Assembly (NCBI GenBank): GCA_964346175.1
Contig: CAYFTG010000001.1
Location: 62,001-126,000, forward strand
Direction: 5' to 3'
Source: DTU032 sp964346175
GTDB lineage: Bacteria; Bacillota; Clostridia; Saccharofermentanales; DTU023
Length of the DNA stretch: 64,000 nucleotides
Positions 17,355 to 25,460 of the stretch are shown here, in pieces; position 1 is the stretch's first letter; every line of letters starts with the position of its first letter. Below the pieces are notes generated by a model. The model saw nothing but the letters and a program-made list of their open reading frames with translations. It was not told the origin of the DNA and did not search any database. The position numbers and the translations under genes were made by a program.

Positions 17355-17750
17355 TCAATCGGCGATAAGTTTCACGTAATAGTTGCGGTTTCGAGGACCG
17401 TCAAATTCTGCGAAATAGATGCCCTGCCAAGTGCCACACACAAGCTGATTATTTTGGATGATCAAGAGCTCGCTGCAGCCGACAGCGCTGGACTTTAAGT
17501 GAGCCGGCGAATTCCCTTCATAGTGCCGATAATTTGGATCATCCGGAAAAGTTCGGCTCAAGCCTAATAGCATATCTTGCTGGACGTCAGGGTCAGCGTT
17601 TTCATTGATGGTAATGGCGGCTGTTGTGTGCGGGCAGTAAACAAGACACACGCCAGCCTCAATCTTGCTTTCACGCACGAAAGCCTCGACGCTGCGCGTG
17701 ATGTCGTAAAAACCTTCCTTACCCGTCTGTAAGGAGAACTTCTTAAGCAT
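17355..17750 (-). CDS. YjbQ/UPF0047 family protein
   Basis: The 131-residue product matches the UPF0047 family. It carries CPHTTAAITINENADPDVQQDM at residues about 40-61 and the C-terminal GTWQGIYFAEFDGPRNR. E. coli YjbQ has been reported to have weak thiamine-phosphate synthase activity, but the physiological role is unsettled. The ATG at 17750 has GAGG 9 bases upstream; a longer GTG-start frame lacks a ribosome site. A perfect palindromic element separates it from pepA. Confidence 0.88.
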   Translation of the reverse strand: MLKKFSLQTGKEGFYDITRSVEAFVRESKIEAGVCLVYCPHTTAAITINENADPDVQQDMLLGLSRTFPDDPNYRHYEGNSPAHLKSSAVGCSELLIIQNNQLVCGTWQGIYFAEFDGPRNRNYYVKLIAD

Positions 17751-17773
17751 AAAAGGATGCCTCACTTTCTAAA

Positions 17774-17810
17774 CAAGTCAATTTTCGTGCCTGGCACGAA
17801 AATTGACTTG
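17774..17810. repeat. Perfect 18-bp palindrome, REP-like (core GTGCCTGGCAC)
   Basis: Two 18-base arms, CAAGTCAATTTTCGTGCC and its exact complement, flank a single T at 17792. The element lies 8 bases past the pepA stop and just upstream of yjbQ. It is the best copy of a repeat also seen at 806-827, 13891-13934 and, more weakly, 41888-41912. It could fold as a hairpin on either strand, but no T-run follows it, so it is not a clear terminator. Confidence 0.75.
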
Positions 17811-17818
17811 AGTGACAT

Positions 17819-19393
17819 TTACTCGCCAAAGAGTTCTTTAGACAGATTGTAGAGCAGTTCTACGCCCACGCCGCTGGCACCTTTAGGATTGCGGTCCGCA
17901 GCTGAGTCTGAGTAGGACGTCCCCGCTATATCAAGATGAAGGAAGGGCGTCTTGCCGGTAAAGGCACGCACAAAGTGCCCGGCTGTGATTGTCCCGGCTC
18001 CGCGACCTGCTGCGCTGTTTCTTATATCTGCGCGATCGCTCTTGTTAAGCTCAGCGTATTCTTCGTGGAAGGGCAGTCGCCAGACTAGATCTCCGGATGT
18101 TGCTGAAGCTTCTTCCAAAGCTGACCAAAGTTCCTCATCATCAGACAAGGCACCGCTCATCAGATTACCCAGGGCAACGACTACAGCACCGGTAAGAGTG
18201 GCGATATCTACGATATAGTCAGCTTTTTCTTTCTGCCAAGCATAGGTTACTGCGTCCGCTAGCGTCAGTCTGCCCTCGGCATCTGTGCTGAATATTTCAA
18301 TTGTCTTTCCAGACATGGAACCGATGATGTCACCATTGCGGAAAGCTCGTCCTGAAACCATGTTTTCACAGGCAGCGACAATCACGGTGACATTAACTTT
18401 CGCTTTTGTCTCAGCAAGGGCGCGAATAGCTGAGATAACAGCAGCCGAGCCGGCCATATCACCGAACATGCTGAACATACCCTGAGTAGTTTTCAAAGCA
18501 TAGCCACCGCTGTCATACATCATTCCCTTACCCACCAACGCCAAGGTTTTATCACTTTGCGGACGGCCTCGATAGCGCATAACAATCAAGCGCGGTTCTT
18601 CATCTGAGCCTTTTGCCACGTTAAGGAATGCCTCCATTCCCAACTCTTTGATAGCCTCGGTTTCAAAAATCTCTACTTCAATATCACTTTCCTCACCGAC
18701 CAGTCGGGCAACTTCAGCAAGTTCCGTAGGTGTCATGACATTGGCGCGCTCATTGACCAGTTCGCGTCCCAAATAAACAGATGAAACCAATGCCTTAAGT
18801 TCTGTAACTCTCTCAGCTGACAGTTCACCATCTTGGATGAGAGCAACACTCTTCAGCGCCTTGTCGGAGTCGCCGTTGGCCAATTCCAAATTCTTGGCTC
18901 GCTCAAGTAGCAACGCGGCTAGCGTATGCGAAGACTTCTCAACTTCCGCCTCGTCCTTGACATCGTCCTTAGCTTCGGATTCCACATCTTTTTCCGGTTT
19001 GAAACCGCTAGTGGCGTGTGGATTATATGCGGGCAGTGCGAGCAAAAAAGCCTTGAGGCACTGCTGTTTCTGCTCTTCGTTTAAGTCCGCCAGGAACATG
19101 AATTGCAAATCAGGGGAGGAGTTCTTTGTGAAGCTGTTGGCTAAGGCAGTAAAAGTCTTCTGCAGCTTACGATTGGGCATCTCCTCCGGATTTACTTTCA
19201 CCAGATAAAGATCGCCACCTTCTGACAAAGCCTGACGATACAGCTGAGTACACTCTTTTTTGGCAAAAAGATCGCTGTCGCGTTCGGCTTTTTCCTTTAT
19301 CTCTGCTAGCGTATTCTCCAATTCACTCAGCTCGGAAAAAACAACTACCAAGCTGTGGGATTGTTCAAGTTCTTGTTTTGAAAATAAGTGCAT
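17819..19393 (-). CDS. pepA: Leucyl aminopeptidase (M17 family)
   Basis: M17 enzymes are hexameric two-metal aminopeptidases that release N-terminal residues, preferentially leucine, in the cytoplasm. The C-terminal half has the catalytic landmarks: ALVGKGMMYDSGGYALK near residue 290 and STDAEGRLTLADAVTYA near 370, with Asp, Glu and Arg of the NTDAEGRL signature. The signature Asn is Ser here. The N-terminal domain is less conserved and contains a charged insert (residues about 140-160, EKDVESEAKDDVKDEAEVEKS). ATG 19393 has GGAGG 5 bases upstream. About 524 residues, close to the family norm. Confidence 0.9.
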   Translation of the reverse strand: MHLFSKQELEQSHSLVVVFSELSELENTLAEIKEKAERDSDLFAKKECTQLYRQALSEGGDLYLVKVNPEEMPNRKLQKTFTALANSFTKNSSPDLQFMFLADLNEEQKQQCLKAFLLALPAYNPHATSGFKPEKDVESEAKDDVKDEAEVEKSSHTLAALLLERAKNLELANGDSDKALKSVALIQDGELSAERVTELKALVSSVYLGRELVNERANVMTPTELAEVARLVGEESDIEVEIFETEAIKELGMEAFLNVAKGSDEEPRLIVMRYRGRPQSDKTLALVGKGMMYDSGGYALKTTQGMFSMFGDMAGSAAVISAIRALAETKAKVNVTVIVAACENMVSGRAFRNGDIIGSMSGKTIEIFSTDAEGRLTLADAVTYAWQKEKADYIVDIATLTGAVVVALGNLMSGALSDDEELWSALEEASATSGDLVWRLPFHEEYAELNKSDRADIRNSAAGRGAGTITAGHFVRAFTGKTPFLHLDIAGTSYSDSAADRNPKGASGVGVELLYNLSKELFGE

Positions 19394-19415
19394 ATAAGCC
19401 TCCAATGCTAATTTT

Positions 19416-19865
19416 TTATAATTTCTTTTCCATCATGGCATGAGGGATGGGGATAAAAGGCGGAACCTTGAGTTCGCCCGTTAAGCTATAGGCATGTTTT
19501 TCGTAAAAGGGGATCGCCTTTTCTCTGGCGTTGAGAATCATCTTGCTTTTGCCAGCTTCGCGTGCGGCATTCTCCAGAGTCTCTAAAATCCTGCTACCTA
19601 TCCCTTCTTGACGATAAGCCTCATCGATCGCCATGTAACGAGCCTGTGCTGCGTCATCCTCTAACCAGACCAGAGTGCCAAGGCCGACCAGCTTATCACC
19701 AGCAAAAGCTCCGATAAGAAGATCATTTGCTTCGTGGTCTAGATCATCTTCCGCTATCGAGCGCCCCCAGGGCCTCCGCAGTACTTCATGCCGCAGATAC
19801 AGCGTCTGCTCATAATCATCACTTCCGTACTCTATTTCTCTAATATCAATTTTTGACTCAGGCAT
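19416..19865 (-). CDS. GNAT family N-acetyltransferase
   Basis: The 149-residue protein has the GNAT acetyl-CoA-binding core: ARYMAIDEAYRQEGIGSRILETLENAA at about residues 76-102, with the Q/RxxGxG/A-type loop as RQEGIGS. ARE..IPFYEKHAY near residue 120 is the usual C-terminal helix-strand. The acceptor is unknown. ATG 19865 is chosen because CGGAGGTGA lies just upstream. A minus-strand -10 (TATAAT) at 19906-19911 overlaps an upstream region containing the inverted repeat GAATCG-TTG-CGATTC (19926-19940). Confidence 0.85.
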   Translation of the reverse strand: MPESKIDIREIEYGSDDYEQTLYLRHEVLRRPWGRSIAEDDLDHEANDLLIGAFAGDKLVGLGTLVWLEDDAAQARYMAIDEAYRQEGIGSRILETLENAAREAGKSKMILNAREKAIPFYEKHAYSLTGELKVPPFIPIPHAMMEKKL

Positions 19866-19979
19866 GGTCACCTCCGGAATTTTTACTTGATCATAGCACA
19901 GAGCAATTATAGTATACATACATAAGAATCGTTGCGATTCCGACACGTAACGAAATTACAAAGCTGAAAGTTGCCTTTT

Positions 19980-20333
19980 ATGGATAAAAATAATTTGAGT
20001 AATATTTTTCAAAACCTCCCTGATGCGAGCCGCTTCGAACACGAGGAAGATCTCTTAAACAGAGGCCCTGTACGCATCACGCGAATCCTCTCGCAAGGAC
20101 AAACGAGCGAAATCTATGAACAGGAGGAGGACGAGTGGGTCATGGTTTTGGTCGGTGAGGCCGAAATCACTTTCCCTGACGAACACAATCATACCGTCGC
20201 TTTACGTTGTGGCGATTTCCTCTTCTTGGAAGCAGGTCGTAGACATCAAGTGACACGCACCTCGGATCCTTGCTTATGGCTCTGTGTCTTTTTCCCCACC
20301 GACGAAGCTGTCCCGAATCAAGGCGATGAATAA
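19980..20333 (+). CDS. Small cupin-domain protein
   Basis: The 117-residue product is a single cupin barrel. EIYEQEEDEWVMVLVGEAEITF gives the first motif in degenerate form, and LRCGDFLFLEAGRRHQVTRT gives the second, with the metal-binding His of the second motif in RRHQV. Proteins of this type are often annotated as cupins of unknown function. ATG 19980 was chosen as the first Met before MDKNNLSN; the ribosome site is weak. It is divergent from the GNAT gene and sits upstream of the T-box leader. Confidence 0.75.
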   Translation: MDKNNLSNIFQNLPDASRFEHEEDLLNRGPVRITRILSQGQTSEIYEQEEDEWVMVLVGEAEITFPDEHNHTVALRCGDFLFLEAGRRHQVTRTSDPCLWLCVFFPTDEAVPNQGDE

Positions 20334-20343
20334 ATGATCGGGC

Positions 20344-20372
20344 TTTACAAATAATTATTCATATGGTATCTT
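20344..20372 (+). promoter_or_regulatory. Promoter of the T-box leader
   Basis: TTTACA (20344-20349), 17 bases, TATCTT (20367-20372). Predicted start near 20379 places transcription just ahead of the leader's Stem I. Confidence 0.55.
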
Positions 20373-20384
20373 CTCCTTCAAGCA

Positions 20385-20670
20385 AATGCATTGATGAAGA
20401 AGAAGTAGCTTCGCTGTCGATTTCCAGAGAGATGCCGCATGGTGCAAGGCATTAAATCAAAGTGACGTGAATACATCTTCGGAGCAGCGTCCTGAACTTA
20501 TAGTAGGAGACGACGGGTGCGCCCGTAACAGCGTTAAGGTTTAAAAACGCAGACTTCGGTCTTTGTGTTGAGAACCTGTCGAGACTTTCAATGTGAGTTG
20601 AAAGTGAAAAGAGGTGGTATCACGTCTCTGACGTCCTCTTGCGCATAGCAGGAAGGGCGTTTTTCTTTTT
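20385..20670 (+). ncRNA. T-box leader, specifier UAC (tyrosine)
   Basis: The leader has the standard T-box parts in order. Stem I has a base pair block GAAGA (20396-20400) with TCTTC (20476-20480), AGTA in the 5' side of the specifier loop, AGAGAG, and a GGTG-bearing apical loop closed by ATGCC/GGCAT. The specifier loop reads GTGAA-TAC-A, giving codon UAC at 20472-20474. The T-box sequence AGGTGGTATCACG lies at 20612-20624. The bulge reads TGGT, complementary to an NCCA end with discriminator A, as in tRNA-Tyr. A terminator (20631-20660) with a T-run follows. Uncharged tRNA-Tyr should allow read-through into the gene at 20722. Confidence 0.88.
20631..20670 (+). terminator. T-box-controlled intrinsic terminator
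   Basis: ACGTCCT at 20631-20637 pairs with AGGGCGT at 20654-20660 (one G-U), and an inner stem CTTGC/GCAGG continues it with one bulged A. A T-rich run (TTTTCTTTTT) follows. Its 5' arm overlaps the end of the antiterminator. Confidence 0.8.
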
Positions 20671-20721
20671 CAATCCCTCCCTGCATGCTATCGACAATCA
20701 AAATATTTGGAGGAAAGAGAC

Positions 20722-22170
20722 ATGCAAAAAATTCGATTGTTTAGTGGAGAGAACATACCGCTGGAGCGCCATAAAGTGCGCATCGTTCAAAAGCTGGAAC
20801 TGCAGCCGGTAGAGGAGAGATTGCTAAAATTGCAGGAGGCCAGCAACAACTTATATTTGTTGAAAAACCGCGATGTCTACTTAGATATGCTAACCGACAG
20901 CGGCGTCAACGCCATGAGCGATAAGCAGTTAGCAGCAATGATGGACGCTGACGATGCCTATGCGGGAAGCGAAACGTTTTTCCAACTTGAAGCAAAAATT
21001 AATGATCTGTTTGGCATGGAGCACTTTTTACCTGCCCATCAGGGACGCGGATGTGAGAAAGTCATAGCTGATCTTTTAGTTCAGGATGGCGATCTCTTAC
21101 CCATGAATTACCATTTTACGACAACGAGAGCCCACATCGTTCGCTGCGGGGGAGAAGTCGTAGAGCTACTTTGTGCCTGTGGTGAGGATCCTAATAGCGA
21201 TCAGTTGTTCAAAGGCAACATGGACACTGCCGCGCTCCGCGAAACCTTACGAAGCCGCGAGCGGAATATTCCTTTTGTCCGCATGGAAGCCGGCGCCAAC
21301 CTGATAGGTGGGCAACCATTTTCCTTAGCCAACCTGCAGGAAACAGCAGAAATTTGCCGCGAAGAAGGCATTCCCCTAATTCTGGATGCCTCGCTGGTAC
21401 AAGACAATTTATATTTCATAAAAAAACGAGAAGAGAGCTGCCATAATCTCTCTATCCGTGAGATCATGCACGCTATCGCTGACTGCTGCGATATCATCTA
21501 CTTTTCTGCAAGAAAGTTCGGTTTTGCTAAAGGCGGCGGCATTGCCTTGCGCAAAGACAGCCCCTTCCTGGGACCGCTACAAGAGCTTATTGTTCTAAAC
21601 GAGGGCTTTTTGACCTATGGCGGCATGTCTGTTCGTGAGATGGCAGCTATTACAGTGGGCTTAGAGGAATCCATGGACGAGAGCGTAATTTCACAGGGCC
21701 CTGAGTTCATCGAATATATGGTTGGCGAGCTGACACGTTTAGGCGTTCCCGTTGTAACTCCTGCCGGCGGTTTGGGCTGCCACCTGAATGCAAAGGAATT
21801 CGTTTCGCATCTTCCTGCTCAGCAATATCCTGCAGCCGCCTTGGCATCTGCACTGTTCATTGCGGGCAGTATTCGGGGGATGGAAAGAGGTACCTTAAGT
21901 GAGGATCGCAATCCCGACGGCAGCGAGAAACTAGCTTCCATGGAATTGCTGCGTCTGGCCGTTCCGCGACGGGTATTCACACTAAGCCAAATAAAATACT
22001 GCATTGACCGAGTACATTGGCTGTGGCAAAATCGTGAGCTCATCGGTGGTCTCCGCTTTACTAGAGAGCCTAAGATTTTACGCTTCTTTACCGGTGAACT
22101 GGAAGCGATCTCCGATTGGCAGGAAAACCTGGCAGTGCGCTTCCGTCATGACTTTGGCGATTCGCTGTAA
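20722..22170 (+). CDS. tpl: Tyrosine phenol-lyase-like PLP beta-eliminating lyase
   Basis: The 482-residue protein aligns over its length with tyrosine phenol-lyase (TPL; tyrosine to phenol, pyruvate and ammonia, reversible) and tryptophanase. Shared landmarks are LLTDSGVNAMSDKQ, AYAGSETFF and HQGRG. Three pocket positions that separate TPL from tryptophanase are TPL-like: FTTTR (Thr124 in TPL, Asp in tryptophanase), GMERG (Arg381) and LRFFT (Phe448, His in tryptophanase). The PLP lysine is in SARK, where TPL has SGKK. The Arg that follows YDAT in TPL is Leu here. ATG 20722 has GGAGG 8 bases upstream. A tyrosine-type T-box leader precedes it. Substrate is inferred, not shown. Confidence 0.8.
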   Translation: MQKIRLFSGENIPLERHKVRIVQKLELQPVEERLLKLQEASNNLYLLKNRDVYLDMLTDSGVNAMSDKQLAAMMDADDAYAGSETFFQLEAKINDLFGMEHFLPAHQGRGCEKVIADLLVQDGDLLPMNYHFTTTRAHIVRCGGEVVELLCACGEDPNSDQLFKGNMDTAALRETLRSRERNIPFVRMEAGANLIGGQPFSLANLQETAEICREEGIPLILDASLVQDNLYFIKKREESCHNLSIREIMHAIADCCDIIYFSARKFGFAKGGGIALRKDSPFLGPLQELIVLNEGFLTYGGMSVREMAAITVGLEESMDESVISQGPEFIEYMVGELTRLGVPVVTPAGGLGCHLNAKEFVSHLPAQQYPAAALASALFIAGSIRGMERGTLSEDRNPDGSEKLASMELLRLAVPRRVFTLSQIKYCIDRVHWLWQNRELIGGLRFTREPKILRFFTGELEAISDWQENLAVRFRHDFGDSL

Positions 22171-22193
22171 TTCGGCACTAATGTCGGAGAGCT

Positions 22194-22395
22194 CTAGACT
22201 TCTTCGTTGACGAGGAGTTCTTCGATCTCTCCGACATAGACAATACTGAAATCATCGGACGGGTAGTTTTGAGCCGCGATTCCTGCATCAATAAAGCTAT
22301 TATTCGAAATTTGCTGTCGGCTAAGTTTGCGGCAAGTTAGCACAAATTCTGCCTCTGTAAAATAGGGCACATCGTTACGATAGGCTAACGTGAGC
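22194..22395 (-). CDS. Flavin reductase family protein, C-terminal fragment (N-terminus in gap)
   Basis: The 66 residues before the gap (DVPYFTEAEFVLTCRKL, then YPSDDFSIVYVGEIEELLV) resemble the C-terminal half of FMN-binding flavin reductase-like proteins of Clostridia, where a sequence of the type NYPxxDYHxxYVGEI is common. The 100 N happen to keep the frame open into the GH3 gene on the other side, but the GH3 family ends near the gap and this sequence has no place in it. I therefore treat this as a separate gene whose start is lost. It converges on the tpl-like gene. Confidence 0.6.
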
Positions 22396-22495
22396 NNNNN
22401 NNNNNNNNNNNNNNNNNNNNNNNNNNNNNNNNNNNNNNNNNNNNNNNNNNNNNNNNNNNNNNNNNNNNNNNNNNNNNNNNNNNNNNNNNNNNNNN
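22396..22495. other. Assembly gap (100 N) between two different genes
   Basis: Exactly 100 N. The left side encodes a flavin reductase-like C-terminus and the right side the end of a GH3 glycosidase, so the missing sequence should contain the GH3 stop, any spacer, and the first part of the reductase. Confidence 0.85.
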
Positions 22496-24818
22496 CACCG
22501 CTGGATGAATAGCAGAGCGAGCGTAGCGAATTTGAAGGCATCATCTTGGCAATAAATAGCCCCGCTTTTTTCTCCCGCTCTCTCTCGGTTAAATCAGGCA
22601 GCTTCAAGGCTTTCTTATATTGCCTTTCACCCATTCCCACCAGAATTTTTCTAATGATTTTGCCAAAGAAACTGTCAAACTCACCGATTGCAGTTTCGTA
22701 TGTGTAGGGGCGTTTGCCCACCTCATATTGGGGCAGTGCATAAGCGAGGATGCTCTCGAACTGTGCATCTGAGATCCGAGCCGGATTGCTATACGCGGCT
22801 GTAACTTCAACTGAGTAGGGATCAGGAACATCTTCGCCCGCTATCTCCACCCCCACAGCTAAGCGCAGATCATTGCTGCTAGCTGCGAGGTGAAATTTGT
22901 AACTCCCGGGTTCCAGAACCCAGCGCTTCAAGAGTGGATGATAGTAACGCAGCTCTGATTCTGAGACCGAAAGGCTGATTCTCTTGCTTTCTCCTGCTTT
23001 CAAACTCACTTTTCTGAAGGCTCGTAGTTCTCTAATAGGTTTGGAAACATTGCTCTCGGGGGCTGACACATAGAGCTGCACAATCTCAGCCCCGTCCACA
23101 GCGCCTGTGTTACTTAGCAAGAGAGAGACTATGTAATTTCCATCATGTTTTTCGACAAGCGGATCGCTATAAGAGAAATTTGTATAGCTTAAACCATGCC
23201 CGAAAGGGAAAAGGGTCTCCTTATTTACTGTTTCGTAGTAGCGGTAACCTACGAAGATAGATTCACGGTAAAATTCTAAGGGACTTTTTGAAAAACTGTC
23301 TGCATAGGGGACATCTGTGTATCTTAGTGGCCACGTTTCGGCCAGCTTACCTGAGGGATTCTCTTCTCCGAAAAGCAGCTTATAAGTTGCTTCTCCTCCC
23401 ATTTGGCCGGGGAGCATCATGTTAAGGATTGCAACACAATCATCGGCGAAAGGTAACTCTACCGGGCTGCCTCCAAAAAGTACCACAATAGGGCGTTTCC
23501 CAAGCTTGATCATTTCCTTGATCAGAGCAAGCTGATTTTCCGGCAGGGTCATGGTTTCGCGATCAAAACCTTCCGATTCCACATAATCAGTCTGTCCGAG
23601 AAAGAGCAAGATATTTTCGGCACCTTTGGCTTTTTCCAAAGCCTCGTTCAAGTACTTCGCCTCCAAATCGACTTCACTTTCCCGGTAACCCCTGCTGTAA
23701 TCGTAGTCAACGCCTTGTTGCCTGAACTGATCTTCCGGGGTGCGTAAGAAAGCCGGATTGATTAGGGACGAGCCCGAGCCTTGATAGCGCATAAAGCGGA
23801 AAAGGTCTCCTATTACGAGATATCTCTTGTCTTTACTAAGAGGAAGGGCAGCGTTTTCATTTTTCATCAGTACGGCGCTTTTGCAGGCAATCTCCGCCGC
23901 CAAGTCGGCGTTAGCTGCAAAATCACAGGGCTGCCGCTCCTCCCGATAAACTCTTTCGATAAGCCGCAAGAGATTCGAGACAGCTGCGTCGAGAGCTTCG
24001 GTGGACAAAGTCCCCGCCTTAATAGCCTCCTCTACACGGCTCACGTTGTGCGGCACCATTCCCGGCATCTCCAAATCCAGACCCGCTGCCAGATCTTTTT
24101 CTCGCTCTGTAGTAGCACCCCAATCGGTCATAACTAGACCTTCAAAGCCCCACTCTTCTCGCAGTACGTCACTTAGCAGCCACTTGTTTTGAGCGCAAAA
24201 GACCCCGTTGATCTGATTATAGGCACACATTAAAGTTGTGGGCTGAGCCTTTTTCACAATCTGTTCAAAGCCTTTGAGATAGATCTCTCGCAAAGCTCTG
24301 ATATCGACAATGGAATTTCCTGTATAACGATAATTTTCGCTGTTATTGGCTGCGAAATGTTTGAGCGACACGCCCACGCCCTGACTTTGAACGCCTTTGC
24401 TGACAGCAGTTCCCAGTTCGGCAGTAATGTGTGGGTCCTCTGAAAAATATTCAAAATTTCTTCCTGCAAGGGGATTTCGTTTGATATTGACTGCCGGCCC
24501 CAAGAGCACATGGATTCCGTAGTGCCGACACTCTTTTGCCAGCGCGACTCCCATTCTGTACAAGAGTTCAGGATCCCAACTACAGGCGCTCGTTGCGGCT
24601 GGTGGAAAGCAAGTCGCAGGTAGGCTGTCGCTGATGCCGCCGAGACTGTCGCCTTGTGGATCTTCAGCCCGCAACCCATGAGGTCCGTCACTAAAACGCA
24701 AAGCTGGCAGGTCAAGACGCTCTACGGGCAGAGTCGTTTTCTGGAAGCGTCCGCTAAGTAAGGCCGCTTTCTCATCCAGGCTAAGCTGTGACAGCCTAGT
24801 CATGGTGGTCCGGGTCAT
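22496..24818 (-). CDS. Glycoside hydrolase family 3 (beta-glucosidase type), C-terminal end in gap
   Basis: The ~774 visible residues have the full GH3 plan. The N-terminal barrel carries LSGRFQKTTLPVERL and RFSDGPHGLR, GRNFEYFSEDP, the KHFAANNSE lysine-His segment and the nucleophile Asp in VMTDWGATTE. The second alpha/beta domain carries the presumed acid/base Glu in YVESEGFDRETM. A fibronectin-III-like domain starts near residue 580. No signal peptide is present, so it probably acts on imported glycosides. The start is uncertain between ATG 24818 and ATG 24803; both overlap the end of the DivIVA-like gene. The 3' end lies in the gap. Confidence 0.9.
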
Positions 24819-25425
24819 CAAGAGCTAGTGAATCGGCATAAGCCTGTATTTGCCGCTGAATTTCTTCGCCACCGCGAAGATAATCTTGCAGCTTCTGACT
24901 TTTAGCCCTCAAGTCATCTAAGTGCTTTTGTGCCTCTTCTGTTTCTTTTCTGCTTTTGGCGCGGCCAAGAAGTACTTCCTGTTCGCCCTTTTCTCTGCCT
25001 TCGCCAATAATCCGATCAGCCTCTAGGCGAGCCTCGTGCAAGATCTCGTTTGCTCGTTCCAGCTTCTCCCGATTCTCATCAAGAGAACTAAGTTTCTGCT
25101 GAAGAGATTGAACTTCCTCTTGAAGCTCCACTTCTCTGGCCTCAACTTCGGCGACTTTGCCTTCAAGACTAACAACCTCTTCTAAGAGGCCATCTATCTG
25201 AGCTTGATCCAGCTGCGTTCCGTTATGAGCAGTCTCAGCTCCAAGTTCACTGACTGCTTCTTCGTAGACATCCTCGCAAACTTTCCGGGCCTGAGAAATC
25301 AGATCTTTGATCTTCTCGTACACATCGTCTCTGTCATAGCCCCCGAAAGCTGTCGTCTTGATACTCAGCTCTTTGACATAACGGAGCATAACTTCGTCAA
25401 AACGGTATTTAATTGATTTTGCCAT
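24796..25425 (-). CDS. DivIVA-like coiled-coil protein
   Basis: The 209-residue product is largely coiled coil from residue 85 to 190 (heptad-rich EVEAREVELQEEVQSLQQKL). The N-terminus, FDEVMLRYVKELSIKTTAFGGYDRDDVYEKI, has the short segment followed by GYDRDDV that resembles the membrane-targeting region of DivIVA/GpsB proteins, though the usual DIxxKxF start is changed. DivIVA-type proteins mark cell poles or septa and recruit wall or chromosome-segregation factors. It lies between an LtaS-like gene and a GH3 gene, near parAB. The ATG has GAGGAC upstream. Confidence 0.65.
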   Translation of the reverse strand: MAKSIKYRFDEVMLRYVKELSIKTTAFGGYDRDDVYEKIKDLISQARKVCEDVYEEAVSELGAETAHNGTQLDQAQIDGLLEEVVSLEGKVAEVEAREVELQEEVQSLQQKLSSLDENREKLERANEILHEARLEADRIIGEGREKGEQEVLLGRAKSRKETEEAQKHLDDLRAKSQKLQDYLRGGEEIQRQIQAYADSLALDDPDHHD

Positions 25426-25460
25426 GGCTTAGTCCTCGCGATTCTTCATAGCCTTTAAAG

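Noticed and set aside
17774..17810. Palindrome as a bidirectional terminator between yjbQ and pepA
   Set aside because: Both genes are on the same strand, no T-run follows on either side, and the sequence matches dispersed copies elsewhere, so a repeat element fits better.
22194..24821. One continuous GH3 reading frame through the N-run
   Set aside because: The 100 N is a placeholder and the part left of it matches a different family, so the continuity of frame is accidental.
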